Assembly: GCA_963724625.1 (NCBI GenBank) | Contig: CAVRVO010000013.1 | Coordinates: 434,001 to 498,000 of the forward strand | Length of the DNA: 64,000 bases | Reading direction: 5' to 3' | DNA from: DATBVX01 sp963724625 | Lineage (GTDB): Bacteria; Pseudomonadota; Gammaproteobacteria; Steroidobacterales; Steroidobacteraceae | Part shown: piece after piece, positions 35,805-44,464 of the stretch | Layout: every line of letters starts with the position of its first letter | Numbering within the stretch: the first letter of the stretch is position 1 | Position numbers and translations under genes: made by a program | Notes under the pieces: generated by a model | Seen by the model: only the letters and a program-made list of their open reading frames with translations | What the model was told of the DNA's origin: nothing | The model's database searches: none

Positions 35805-36569
35805 ATGGCACAGAGCTATCTCTACCGCCGCCACAACCTGCTGGTGCGCATCACGCACTGGATCAACGTCATCGCCCTGACGGCTCTGCTGATGAGCGGG
35901 CTGCAGATTTTCAACGAACATCCGGCGCTCTACTGGGGGAAGTCTTCCTACACCGGCGAGCCCGCCATTTTCGAAGTCGCGAACGGGTTCCCCTTTGGCA
36001 AGCCCTCCTACACCGGCAAGCCCGCCATCTTCGAAGCCGCGAACAAGTTCCCGTCCTGGATCACGGTTCCCAGCGGGCAGTGGCTCGCCATGGGGCGCCG
36101 CTGGCATTTCTTCTTCGCGTGGCTGTTCGTGATCAATGGCATCGTGTATCTCGCCCACAGCCTCGCGAGCCGCCACGTCCAGCGTGATCTGAAACCGACA
36201 CGCGAGGACTGGCGCGGCATCTGGCGTTCCTTCAAGGATCACCTCCGCATGCGTCATCCACACGGCGAAGCGGCCAGGCGCTACAACGTGCTCCAGAAGC
36301 TTTCCTATCTGCTCCTGATCTTCGGACTCTTTCCGCTGGTCCTCTTGACCGGCTGGGCGATGTCGCCGTGGCTCAATTCGGTCCTGCCCGGGTGGGTGGA
36401 CTTCCTGGGTGGCCGCCAGTCTGCGCGCACGCTGCATTTCATTGCCGCCTGGACCCTGGTGTTGTTCGTCCTGATCCATGTGTTCGAGGTCGTCGTTACA
36501 GGGTTCTGGAACAACCTGCGCTCGATGATCACGGGCCGCTACAGGATCAGCTCCGAGAAGCAGTCATGA
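35805..36569 (+). CDS. cytochrome b561-type membrane subunit
   Basis: 254 residues from ATG 35805. Four main membrane helices with heme-ligand histidines (LLVRITHWINVIALTALL, RRWHFFFAWLFVINGIVYLA, TLHFIAAWTLVLFVLIHVF) mark the prokaryotic cytochrome b561/hydrogenase-b family, which passes electrons from the quinone pool. The next gene, overlapping by 4 bp, is a molybdopterin oxidoreductase, so the pair resembles YedZ/YedY (MsrQ/MsrP) in logic. The loop after helix 1 contains an exact-phase tandem duplication of 20 residues (annotated separately). Confidence 0.9.
   Translation: MAQSYLYRRHNLLVRITHWINVIALTALLMSGLQIFNEHPALYWGKSSYTGEPAIFEVANGFPFGKPSYTGKPAIFEAANKFPSWITVPSGQWLAMGRRWHFFFAWLFVINGIVYLAHSLASRHVQRDLKPTREDWRGIWRSFKDHLRMRHPHGEAARRYNVLQKLSYLLLIFGLFPLVLLTGWAMSPWLNSVLPGWVDFLGGRQSARTLHFIAAWTLVLFVLIHVFEVVVTGFWNNLRSMITGRYRISSEKQS
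35937..36056 (+). repeat. 60-bp in-frame tandem duplication inside the cytochrome b561 gene
   Basis: Two adjacent 60-bp units encode GKSSYTGEPAIFEVANGFPF and GKPSYTGKPAIFEAANKFPS (residues 45-64 and 65-84), 15 of 20 residues identical. They lie in the extracytoplasmic loop between helices 1 and 2. Confidence 0.9.
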
Positions 36570-37336
36570 GGTGGCGTATGCGCTCCCGTCGATACTTCCT
36601 GCGACAGGCGCTCACCGGTGCGGGCGCCGCGCTGCTGGCCGGCTGCGACGCACTCTCGAACAGCTCCTGGTTTCCGAAGGTTCTCGACGTCGGCGAGCAC
36701 CTGAGTAGTGCCGCACAGCATCTCGTGACCGCGCGACGCTCGATGGCTCAGGAGTTCACTGAGGCCGACCTGTCGCCGCAGTTCCGCAGCAATGGCACTG
36801 CGAACCCCGAGGACGCCGCCTACCAGGCGCTGGCGGCGCGTGGATTCCAGGACTGGAAGCTGCTGGTCGACGGGCTGGTGCAGGCTCCCGCCGAATTCAC
36901 GCTGGCGCAGCTGCGCGCGATGCCGAGTCGCACACAGATCACGCGCCACGATTGCGTCGAGGGATGGAGTGCGATTGGCAAATGGACCGGCGTGCAGCTC
37001 AGTCACATGCTGGCGCTCGTTCGGTTGCAGCCGGAAGCCCGCTATGTCGTCTTTCATTGCGCGGACCCAATGTGGGGAACTGCGGAAAAGTACTACGAGA
37101 GCATCGACCTGGAAGACGCTCTGCACCCGCAGACGATCCTGGCGTACGAGCTGAACGACGAGGTTTTGCCGATCAAGAACGGCGCCCCGCTGCGCGTGCG
37201 CATCGAACGCCAACTCGGCTACAAGATGGCGAAGTACATCATGCGCATCGAGGCGGTGAAGAACTTCGCGGGAATCCGCGGCGGCAAGGGCGGCTACTGG
37301 GAAGACCGCGGCTACGAGTGGTTTGCCGGCATCTGA
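36566..37336 (+). CDS. YedY-like molybdopterin-dependent oxidoreductase, Tat-exported lipoprotein
   Basis: 256 residues from ATG 36566, overlapping the b561 stop (ATGA). The N-terminus carries a twin-arginine signal RRYFLRQALTGAGAALLAGC, which also contains a lipobox. The sulfite-oxidase-type Mo-cofactor domain has the Mo-ligand Cys130 in RHDCVEGWSAIGKWTGVQL, plus FHCADPMWGTAEKYYESIDL and GAPLRVRIERQLGYKMAKYI. With the membrane cytochrome it would form a periplasmic reductase or oxidase; the substrate (for example sulfoxide) is unknown. Confidence 0.9.
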   Translation: MRWRMRSRRYFLRQALTGAGAALLAGCDALSNSSWFPKVLDVGEHLSSAAQHLVTARRSMAQEFTEADLSPQFRSNGTANPEDAAYQALAARGFQDWKLLVDGLVQAPAEFTLAQLRAMPSRTQITRHDCVEGWSAIGKWTGVQLSHMLALVRLQPEARYVVFHCADPMWGTAEKYYESIDLEDALHPQTILAYELNDEVLPIKNGAPLRVRIERQLGYKMAKYIMRIEAVKNFAGIRGGKGGYWEDRGYEWFAGI

Positions 37337-37358
37337 GGTTGGGCCGCACAAATAAATA

Positions 37359-37378
37359 GGGGTCGCTTTCGCGACCCC
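37359..37378 (+). terminator. possible terminator hairpin after the molybdoenzyme gene
   Basis: GGGGTCGC-TTTC-GCGACCCC forms a perfect 8-bp stem 22 bp after the stop. No T-run follows on the + strand; the AT-rich flank (AATAAATA) precedes it, so as an intrinsic terminator it would work better on the other strand, where no gene needs it. Confidence 0.45.
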
Positions 37379-37565
37379 CAGCAGTTGCCACATTTCGCCA
37401 TCTACAAGAGACATTGATCTGTGGTGTCTGCGATTACAGCCTGCGCTCCCTATCCGCGCGCGACAATGGCAATCGGCCGCATCGGGCAGTCAGCGCCTTC
37501 CTACCTGCACGGAAGCTGGCGTAGTCCTTGCAGCGTTTTCGGACATCGATTGATGGAGCATCCTC

Positions 37566-38420
37566 ATGGCGCGTGCAATCTGGAAAGGTGCGATCCGCTT
37601 TAGCCTCGTGCATGTCCCCGTAAGCCTGCACACCGCGGCACGACCACACGAGCTGGACCTGCACATGCTGGACAAGCGCGACTTCTCGCCGGTCGGATAT
37701 CAGCGCATCAGCAAGAAGACCGGGAAGACAGTCGAGTGGCGTGACATCGTCAAGGGTTATGAGTACAAGAAGGGCGACTACGTCGTGCTGACCGACGAGG
37801 ATTTCCGTCGGGCGAATGTCGATGCGTCACGAACCATCGACATTCAACTCTTCGTGGATCGCGCAGCAATTGCGCCCTACTACTTCGACACGCCCTACTA
37901 CCTCACGCCCGAGGGCCAGGGCGGAAAGGTGTATGGACTCCTGCGTGATGCAATGGCGGAAGCCGGCAAGATTGCCGTGGCGTCCTTCGTGCTGCGCAGC
38001 CGCGAACACCTCGCGACATTGATGCCGGAGGACGGCGTCTTGATGCTCAACACCATGCGCTTCGAGCAGGAGATTCTTCCGCAACCCAAGGTCGAAGGCG
38101 CGAAAGCAGCTCGACGCGCCGCGAACGGCAAGGAATTGCAGACTGCTCTCAGGCTGATCGACGAGATGTCAGCGTCCTGGCAGCCAAAGAAGTATCGCGA
38201 CACCTATCGCGACGATCTCATGAAGCGCATCAAGCAGAAAGTGAAGGCCGGCGAATCGAAGACGCTGACAGCGCCCGAGAAGGGTGCTGCGCGCGAGGAA
38301 CGCGGCAAGGTGGTGGACCTGATGGCGCTTCTTCAGAAGAGCCTGGATGAGAAGCGGCGCGGTCCGCGACGTGCCGGCCCACATCGCAGTACCCGCGCTG
38401 CCTCAGCCCGTCGCGCCTGA
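37566..38420 (+). CDS. ku: non-homologous end-joining protein Ku
   Basis: 284 residues beginning MARAIWKGAIRFSLVHVPVS, the bacterial Ku signature. It contains VDRAAIAPYYFDTPYYLTPE, KIAVASFVLRSREHLATLMP and RFEQEILP. The basic C-terminal tail (KRRGPRRAGPHRSTRAASARR) is the DNA-interacting extension seen in many Ku proteins. Its partner ligase LigD is not in this window, so Ku is encoded alone here. Confidence 0.97.
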   Translation: MARAIWKGAIRFSLVHVPVSLHTAARPHELDLHMLDKRDFSPVGYQRISKKTGKTVEWRDIVKGYEYKKGDYVVLTDEDFRRANVDASRTIDIQLFVDRAAIAPYYFDTPYYLTPEGQGGKVYGLLRDAMAEAGKIAVASFVLRSREHLATLMPEDGVLMLNTMRFEQEILPQPKVEGAKAARRAANGKELQTALRLIDEMSASWQPKKYRDTYRDDLMKRIKQKVKAGESKTLTAPEKGAAREERGKVVDLMALLQKSLDEKRRGPRRAGPHRSTRAASARRA

Positions 38421-38429
38421 GGCACTGCA

Positions 38430-38993
38430 TCATCGCGTCGCTGCCGTGCTGAGTGACTCCAGAAAGCTGGTTCCGGAGCTGCGTTCACCCATCAGCTGCT
38501 TCTTGCGATTCTGGAGTTGCTCGCCGACGGCTTTGAGGTCCATGTCCGAAGCGCGCGCCTTGGCGAACATCCCATCGCGCTTTTCCTCTTCATTGACATG
38601 ATGCTTGATCATCTCTGAGAGGACATGAATCCGCGCATCGAAATAATCATCCGGTCCTGCTTCCTCGATCGTGGCGATCAGCTTCTTGGCGCCCTCGTGT
38701 TCGACTTCCGCTTCGTGATGCACACCCGTCGCACCCGTGGCTTCGAGGAAAGCCGGATAGAAGATTTCCTCTTCAATCGTCGTATGCACCTTGAGCGCCG
38801 TGCAGATCTTGTCGGCCAGTTCGACCTTGCGCGCGTGGGAGCGTGCCTTCTCGAATTGTTCGAACCATCCCTCAACTTCGCGGTGATCACTCTTCAGGAG
38901 CGAAATCGCATCCTGCGGCGAACGCTGCGCCCGACGTGATGATGATCCATTTGACTTCGATGAGCCGTTTGACTTCCGTTTCCCCTTTGCCAT
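38430..38993 (-). CDS. hemerythrin HHE domain protein
   Basis: 187 residues from ATG 38993, with AGGAGC upstream. A Ser/Lys/Asn-rich N-terminal tail precedes a four-helix HHE domain with iron-ligand residues in LLKSDHREVEGWFEQFE, LKVHTTIEEEIFYPAF, HEAEVEHEGAK and MIKHHVNEEEKRDGMFAKA. Such proteins bind oxygen or nitric oxide or buffer iron. It is convergent with ku. Confidence 0.92.
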   Translation of the reverse strand: MAKGKRKSNGSSKSNGSSSRRAQRSPQDAISLLKSDHREVEGWFEQFEKARSHARKVELADKICTALKVHTTIEEEIFYPAFLEATGATGVHHEAEVEHEGAKKLIATIEEAGPDDYFDARIHVLSEMIKHHVNEEEKRDGMFAKARASDMDLKAVGEQLQNRKKQLMGERSSGTSFLESLSTAATR

Positions 38994-39095
38994 TTGTACT
39001 GCTCCTGTGTTCCGTGCGAACCGGGGGCGAGACAATAGGCTGAGGTATGCGGTGACACCATCCGCTAGGTGCCCTGAGAACGCGTCGGTCGCGTC

Positions 39096-39290
39096 CTACC
39101 GTTTCTGGCTTGAGTCCGACCCGGCTGCTGTGTCCGTGCAAACCAGATCGATGAGCTGCGGCGCTTCTGTGTGCTCAGAGGTCGTGGTCGGCCCGTCTCC
39201 CGGGACAACGACCCAACACATGGGGCGCTGCGGGGCGGGCGGATCGACGATCATCAAAGCGATGGCAAGGAGTGTAGTCGCGCACTTCAT
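39096..39290 (-). CDS. possible small exported peptide
   Basis: 64-residue frame from ATG 39290, with GGCAGGAT about 9 nt upstream. The N-terminus MKCATTLLAIALMIVDPP resembles a signal peptide, and the remainder has no known family. It is the only plausible gene in the roughly 440 bp between the hemerythrin gene and the hydrolase gene, and remains weakly supported. Confidence 0.3.
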   Translation of the reverse strand: MKCATTLLAIALMIVDPPAPQRPMCWVVVPGDGPTTTSEHTEAPQLIDLVCTDTAAGSDSSQKR

Positions 39291-39434
39291 GGGCTGATCC
39301 TGCCACCCGAGCACGGCAGGTGCTGTGCGCTATTTCCGCTGCGCGTGTGAGTTGATTCGCACTTTTTTGTAGGCGGCCCGCAAGAGCCGACCCGCGGCGT
39401 TCAAGTGTGAGACGCCTTCTCGTCAGGGCGGCGT

Positions 39435-40571
39435 ATGCGTAATAATCCGGCCAATATGAACAGGCCGGCTCCAGGCGGGCGAACCGTGCATGCGTGCCTG
39501 CTGGCAGCAGCAATCGCAACAGGCATGTGCTCGTGTCTAAGCGCTTGCACGTCGAAGCCTCTCATTGCGTATTCGACCGATACACCGCCGCTTGCGCTCG
39601 TTCCAGCAGAGGCGGCAGGCATCGTTGACCGCCGTGCACGTTTTCGCGAGATTTACTGCGCTGTACTCGAAGCGCACGGACCTGAGCTTCCGGACTACCG
39701 GCCCTGCGATCAGGCGCTGACGCGCGTCGGAAACGAGCCGACCGGCGACGGACGGCCCGTTGACCTTGGTCCTTCCAAGCGCCGCCTCATTGCGGCATTG
39801 GTGCCGGGAATCGGGTACGAATGCATCGAGCCGTGGCTGAACCCGATGGGAAGCGCTGCGGAGCTTGTGCGCCCATTCGGGTACGAGGCCTCATGGATGA
39901 AGGTCGACGCACTCTCGGGCATCGAAAACAATGCCCGGCAGATTCGCGATGCACTAATGGCCATGCCCGAAGAGTCTGGCCCGCCTCGCGTGGTGCTGAT
40001 CGGGTACTCGAAGGGGGCGCCGGACATCCTTCAGGCGCTCGTGACTTATCCGGAGATTCGCCCGCGCGTGGCTGCAGTCGTGAGCGCCGCCGGTGCTGTC
40101 GGTGGCTCACCACTCGCAAATGATTCGGAACAATACCAGGCGGACCTGATGCGCCACTTTCCCGGCGCCACCTGCGCTCCGGGCGATGGCGGGGGTGTCG
40201 CCAGCTTGCGCACGACTGAGCGACGGAACTGGCTCGCACAGAATCCCCTGCCGACCGGATTGCGCTACTACTCGCTGGTCACATTCCCCCAACCGGAGAG
40301 AATCTCATCGATCCTGAAGTCGAGTTATCGCAAGCTCGCGAAGATCGATGGTCGCAATGACAGCCAGGTGATCTTCTACGACGAGGTAATACCGACCAGC
40401 ACGCTCATGGGCTACGTGAATGCAGACCATTGGGCCATTACGTTGCCCATCGCCCGCTCGCACCCGAAGATCGGGTCCTGGTTCGTCACGGAGAATGCGT
40501 ATCCGCGCGAGGCTCTGCTCGAAGCGATGCTGCGGTTCATCGAGGAAGACCTTGCGGACCGCCCAGAGTAG
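39435..40571 (+). CDS. exported alpha/beta hydrolase, probable lipoprotein
   Basis: 378 residues from ATG 39435. An N-terminal signal with a Cys at the lipobox-like site (LLAAAIATGMCSCLSACTS) suggests lipid anchoring. The nucleophile elbow is VVLIGYSKGAPDIL (G-x-S-x-G). The oxyanion region may be ALVPGIGYECIEPW, and a candidate His is in YVNADHWAITLPIARSHP. No specific family is recognised; an esterase or lipase is likely. It is 84 bp upstream of the phospholipase-type gene on the same strand, so they may act together on lipids. Confidence 0.75.
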   Translation: MRNNPANMNRPAPGGRTVHACLLAAAIATGMCSCLSACTSKPLIAYSTDTPPLALVPAEAAGIVDRRARFREIYCAVLEAHGPELPDYRPCDQALTRVGNEPTGDGRPVDLGPSKRRLIAALVPGIGYECIEPWLNPMGSAAELVRPFGYEASWMKVDALSGIENNARQIRDALMAMPEESGPPRVVLIGYSKGAPDILQALVTYPEIRPRVAAVVSAAGAVGGSPLANDSEQYQADLMRHFPGATCAPGDGGGVASLRTTERRNWLAQNPLPTGLRYYSLVTFPQPERISSILKSSYRKLAKIDGRNDSQVIFYDEVIPTSTLMGYVNADHWAITLPIARSHPKIGSWFVTENAYPREALLEAMLRFIEEDLADRPE

Positions 40572-40655
40572 ACTCTGCGCACGGCGTCGGTGAGCGGCAC
40601 AAGCCCAAAAGACTAACGACAAGCGACACCGCCTACTGATCTTCACGACTACGCT

Positions 40656-42642
40656 ATGGCGACACGACTGCGGCTCCTCGCCTTCTCATTCCTGTGCACG
40701 CCAGGTGCTGCGTTCGCCTGGGTCTATCCCGAGCATCGTGACATTTCGATTCTTGCGGTCGAGACGCTCGACCCGGAACGCCGATCGATATTCGATAATC
40801 TGTGGGCCGAAGCACGCGTCGGCAACGAGAAACGCCTGTGTGCGCAAGGAGCAGACACGGCACAAGGCTTGAAAACCGACTGCATCGACTGGGCAGCGAT
40901 GCCCGCGATCGCGGGCGATCATTCCTGTTCGAGTCAACAGATGCTCGAGCTGGTCACCAACTCCGAGCGGGTCCTCGACCTCGCCGATATCGCGGCGCAG
41001 CTCAAGCTCGACCTCGCGCAAGTCCCCAAACTGCCGCCTGCCGAGCCCGACACAGGTGCCACGAGCCGTATCAGCGATTTGCGCCGGCAGCTCGAGAACG
41101 AAGCGCGCGCGGGCTCAGCGCACCAACGCCCTTCGGGTCGCTGATATCCGGCTGCAGGGAGCCGACCCGGAGTACGCAACCCGGGCGGGATCCAACAATG
41201 CACACTTCCTGCTGGCCCGTCCCAGGTCGGACTTCACCGCTGCGGAATACGTGGAAACGACCCTCAAGCGCGGATCAGACATCAACGCCGTCGGTGTGTG
41301 GGGGTCGTATCACTTGACCGCGCTGCAGAAGGCCACACGACTCGCGCACGAAACGCTCCCTGCCGACGAGCGCTCAGCCCTGACTCGCGCGATGTTGGCA
41401 GACGAGGCCTTTGCGCTGCACTTTATCGAGGATGCCTACGCCGCGGGCCACGTGGCCGGAACCTGGGGCGATGTGTCACAGCGCAAGGGCACTCATGACC
41501 ACTACAACGAGTACGGCCTGGAAGTGAGTACCTGGCAAGGAGGCGCGAAGACAGTCGTGCTGATGGGCGATGCGCACATGCGCCCGGAGGACGCCCAAAG
41601 GGCCGCCGAATCCGTGCGCTTGAGCCTCGAGCAGCTGCTCGACACAGCGGCCGGCCGGCCGCGGAAGGTGAATCTGCCGTACACGCCGAAGGCTCCTGCG
41701 GAGCCCGAAGCGTTCGACGTGTGCAAGACCAACATGCTGGGCGAGAGGCCCGAGGCACAGCAAGCCACACCCGAAGCTCTCGAGTTGGGTGTCGAGGTCC
41801 TGCGGCCGACTCCTGTACCGAGCTTGGGACCGGGGCTGGGCGCCATGCCGCGTTTCCGAGCGGAAGTCGGTCCGTTCATCGGTGTCGCCGGCTCGCTCGA
41901 TGTGCGTTACCTCGATGGTGGCTACACGGGCCTCGAAAGCGACAACGGGTTCATCGGCGGCGCAGACCTGTCGCTGCGCTTCGGTTACGGGCTCGAAGGC
42001 GTGCTCGACCAGTCCGGAGACGGTCTGATTTATTTTGCCGTCGGATACAGGGGCGATACGCCCTCCTCGAACCAGTTCGGCACGAGCCCGTTTGCACAGC
42101 AAGGCGGCAGCCTCGCGGCAGCGATCCCGGGACGCACCGCATTCACCGCGCGACTGCGCTTGCCCTTCTACCTCATACCCGGCGATCTGTTGCTGTTGTC
42201 GCCGCTGTACTTTGTGTCGCCCATGACCTACCAGAACATGGCGGTCACTGCGATCAACGGTGGGCTGATCCCCTGGCAGCTTGGCTGGGGGACACGCTTC
42301 GGCCGCTTCCAGTTCGTCCTGGGTCGCGAGATCGGTGTGGCTTTCTACGGACGGCAATCGGACGACAGCCTGTTCGCGCCCAGCGAGACCCCGGGTGTCC
42401 CAAGGGTGGTCAGCTTCAAGTCAAACTATTTCGACTTCCCGATATTCGAGTATCGGCCCTACCGCGCATTTGATATGACCCAGGCGTCTGTCTTGACACT
42501 GCAGCTGTACGGCGCAGTGGATGATCCGAACTCGGGCAGCGTTCTCTTTCCCGTCGGCGCTCCGGGCGTCCAGATGGACCGCGTCTACTCGATCGGAATT
42601 CGGCTGGTGTTCGACTGGCGGCGTTATTTTGACGCTCGCTGA
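40656..42642 (+). CDS. phospholipase C/P1-nuclease-like domain fused to a predicted outer-membrane barrel; frameshifted in this sequence
   Basis: The signal peptide is cut at AAFA/W, leaving an N-terminal Trp (WVYPEHRDI), as in zinc phospholipase C and P1 nuclease where Trp1 binds zinc. The second metal cluster is at ADEAFALHFIEDAYAAGHVA. The first frame stops at 41144, and the rest reads from a frame one base over. Dropping one G near 41110 joins NEARA to AQRTNALRVADIRLQ and gives 661 residues. The C-terminal half (from about 41830: RFRAEVGPFIGVAGSLDVRY, to RLVFDWRRYFDAR) is a run of beta strands. The substrate is unknown; a lipase/nuclease displayed at the outer membrane is the inference. 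Confidence 0.75.
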
Positions 42643-42694
42643 GCAGTGCGACCTGTAGGAACGAACATGTCGGCGCTCGTCGCCGTCTGGCCAG

Positions 42695-42879
42695 CGCTAT
42701 CAGCCCAGCTCGGTGAAAGTCGAGCACATCGACCGCCTGTCGGTGGAGCACCCGCGCTGGCGCTTCAATATGCGAATACGGAGCCGCTCGTGCGCCTCAA
42801 CGTCGAATGGCGAGGTGACCTGCCGCTGATGAAAGAGCCTACGGAAGAGATACTCGCGGTGCTTGGCCGCTTCACCTGA
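42695..42879 (+). pseudogene. phosphomannomutase/phosphoglucomutase C-terminal remnant
   Basis: About 55 residues of the last domain of ManB/AlgC-type enzymes remain in two frames. One frame gives RYQPSSVKVEHIDRLSVEHP and WRFNMR; the next gives NTEPLVRLNVEWRGDLP then a normal-looking end at TGA 42877. The family motif FNxRxSNTEPLxRLNVE is recognisable, but a small deletion between Arg and Asn breaks it, and the rest of the gene is missing. It abuts the leftward surface-glycan operon, so it may mark a past rearrangement. Confidence 0.7.
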
Positions 42880-42880
42880 G

Positions 42881-44464
42881 TCAGCGGCTGCGATCTCCGA
42901 CGTAGAGTTCACTCAACTCCGACGTCGAAAGCTCGACAGGCGGAATGAGAAATTCGCCGTCGTCCAGAATCTGCAGCACATGATTGTCCCCACGAACGAA
43001 TACGTCATCCGCCACATGCCCTCCAAGCGCCTCTGTACTATCGTCAATCAACGACCCTAAAACGTATCGAAACACATTGACGTTGGTCTTAATCCTTCCA
43101 TCAAAACGGTTGTTGTAGCCGGTTGGCCAACGAATAGCTGTCAAGACCCCTACTCGATCCCGGTACTCCTCAGGCGTGCCAATATCGCCCGCCCGCTCGC
43201 ATTCATTGGCAATAAACGGCCCATGGTCACCGCTGACTACAATTACGGCGTCATGATCTTTCTGGATGATCTCGTCAACAATGGATTCGACCTGATCTGC
43301 GGCAGCGATGACTTGCCGCGAATACAATTCCACCTCGGTCTCTTCGACGCATCGACCGGCGACCTTCGCTTTTGTGTGCCCGGGCTCAAACATATGCATA
43401 TACAGAAACCGCGGAATTGCCAACTTTTCGCCAACTCCGAGCTGCGTGGAAATTTCGCTCCGAAAAACGCTCATAGGTAGTGCAAATTCCGCCTTACCAC
43501 GCCCGACCAAGAAACTCGGTAAGACCTTACGGAGAATTACGCGTGCGCCAGATAACTCATCTACGTGCGGAAAGCAGAAATCGGCCGTACATCCGTGCAG
43601 CAATAGATAATCCCCCTGATGAATGTACTGCGTTCGAAAACCGTTCCTTCTGAGTAATCGAATCAAGTTATTTTCGCCACCGATGACTTGCCGCGCCGCT
43701 CCGCTCACTTCAAACGCCTTCTCCGACGCGCGATAATAGTGATGACGCATGTCGAGCATCGACAACATGGAATCCGTGGTTGAGTGATAGTTCGAAAACG
43801 TGTCTTCGTAAAGCCGAAAGCCTCTGTCTCTCAACCACCCCTTGAACTCCGCAACGTCGATCCGTTTCGCATCCAAATATGCGAAGCTAGAGAAAGCATC
43901 CGCGAGCAGCAGATAGATGTTTGGTTTGCGGTCTAGCTCCGCACTGACAATGGCCTGTTCCGGCTGATACGTCAGGCTGCCGCTCGATACGCTGCGCAAT
44001 GCCAGCACTATCGCGGCAATCGTCATTACCCCAAGAACCGCTGCCAGCCGACCAACGTTTCTTCCGAAGGCAATCCCGACTAATGTCGCCGGGATAAGTA
44101 AATAGAGTAGATTTGCCGCCAGCAGCGAACCGCCTCCTAGCTGCCCGAGAAACCCGCTAACTACCTGGCTTTCAAAGATGGGAAGGCGCAATGCAAAGGC
44201 CAAATACAGCGCACATACGAACGCAGTCGCGAATCCGATGTAGTTGTGCAGCCGCGTCATCGCAAGCACGACGATCGTCACGAGTAGGGCAAGGACGATT
44301 GGCAGCGTAAGACCAATCGCTACCACAAGTGCCGACGCAGGCGTCAGCATCGTGAAGTTGCCTGCTATATAGAAAATCGATACGTACAACCCGGAAGCCA
44401 AAGCTGAAAGCGCTGCCGCGCGCCAGGCGCGATTCGCTATCACGTTGGTTTCGCTCAATATCAT
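42881..44464 (-). CDS. membrane sulfatase/phosphoethanolamine-transferase-like protein
   Basis: 527 residues. About five membrane helices fill residues 10-160. The C-terminal alkaline-phosphatase-superfamily domain starts KPNIYLLLADAFSSFAYLD, with a metal Asp, and has NYHSTTDSMLSML (nucleophile Thr/Ser region), MHMFEPGHTK and VVSGDHGPF (Asp-His metal pair). It probably transfers or removes a phospho- or sulfo-group on a surface glycan or lipid. The start overlaps the upstream methyltransferase by 4 bp. Base composition is visibly more AT-rich than the surrounding genes, suggesting transfer. Confidence 0.82.
   Translation of the reverse strand: MILSETNVIANRAWRAAALSALASGLYVSIFYIAGNFTMLTPASALVVAIGLTLPIVLALLVTIVVLAMTRLHNYIGFATAFVCALYLAFALRLPIFESQVVSGFLGQLGGGSLLAANLLYLLIPATLVGIAFGRNVGRLAAVLGVMTIAAIVLALRSVSSGSLTYQPEQAIVSAELDRKPNIYLLLADAFSSFAYLDAKRIDVAEFKGWLRDRGFRLYEDTFSNYHSTTDSMLSMLDMRHHYYRASEKAFEVSGAARQVIGGENNLIRLLRRNGFRTQYIHQGDYLLLHGCTADFCFPHVDELSGARVILRKVLPSFLVGRGKAEFALPMSVFRSEISTQLGVGEKLAIPRFLYMHMFEPGHTKAKVAGRCVEETEVELYSRQVIAAADQVESIVDEIIQKDHDAVIVVSGDHGPFIANECERAGDIGTPEEYRDRVGVLTAIRWPTGYNNRFDGRIKTNVNVFRYVLGSLIDDSTEALGGHVADDVFVRGDNHVLQILDDGEFLIPPVELSTSELSELYVGDRSR

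Noticed and set aside
37359..37378. Hairpin as a strong intrinsic terminator for the minus strand
   Set aside because: The T-rich side fits the minus strand, but no minus-strand gene lies immediately to its right; kept only as a low-confidence site.
42646..42879. 77-residue rightward frame taken as an intact small gene
   Set aside because: Only its last 30 residues are meaningful, and they are the phosphomannomutase C-terminus; the preceding family residues are in another frame, so it is a relic.
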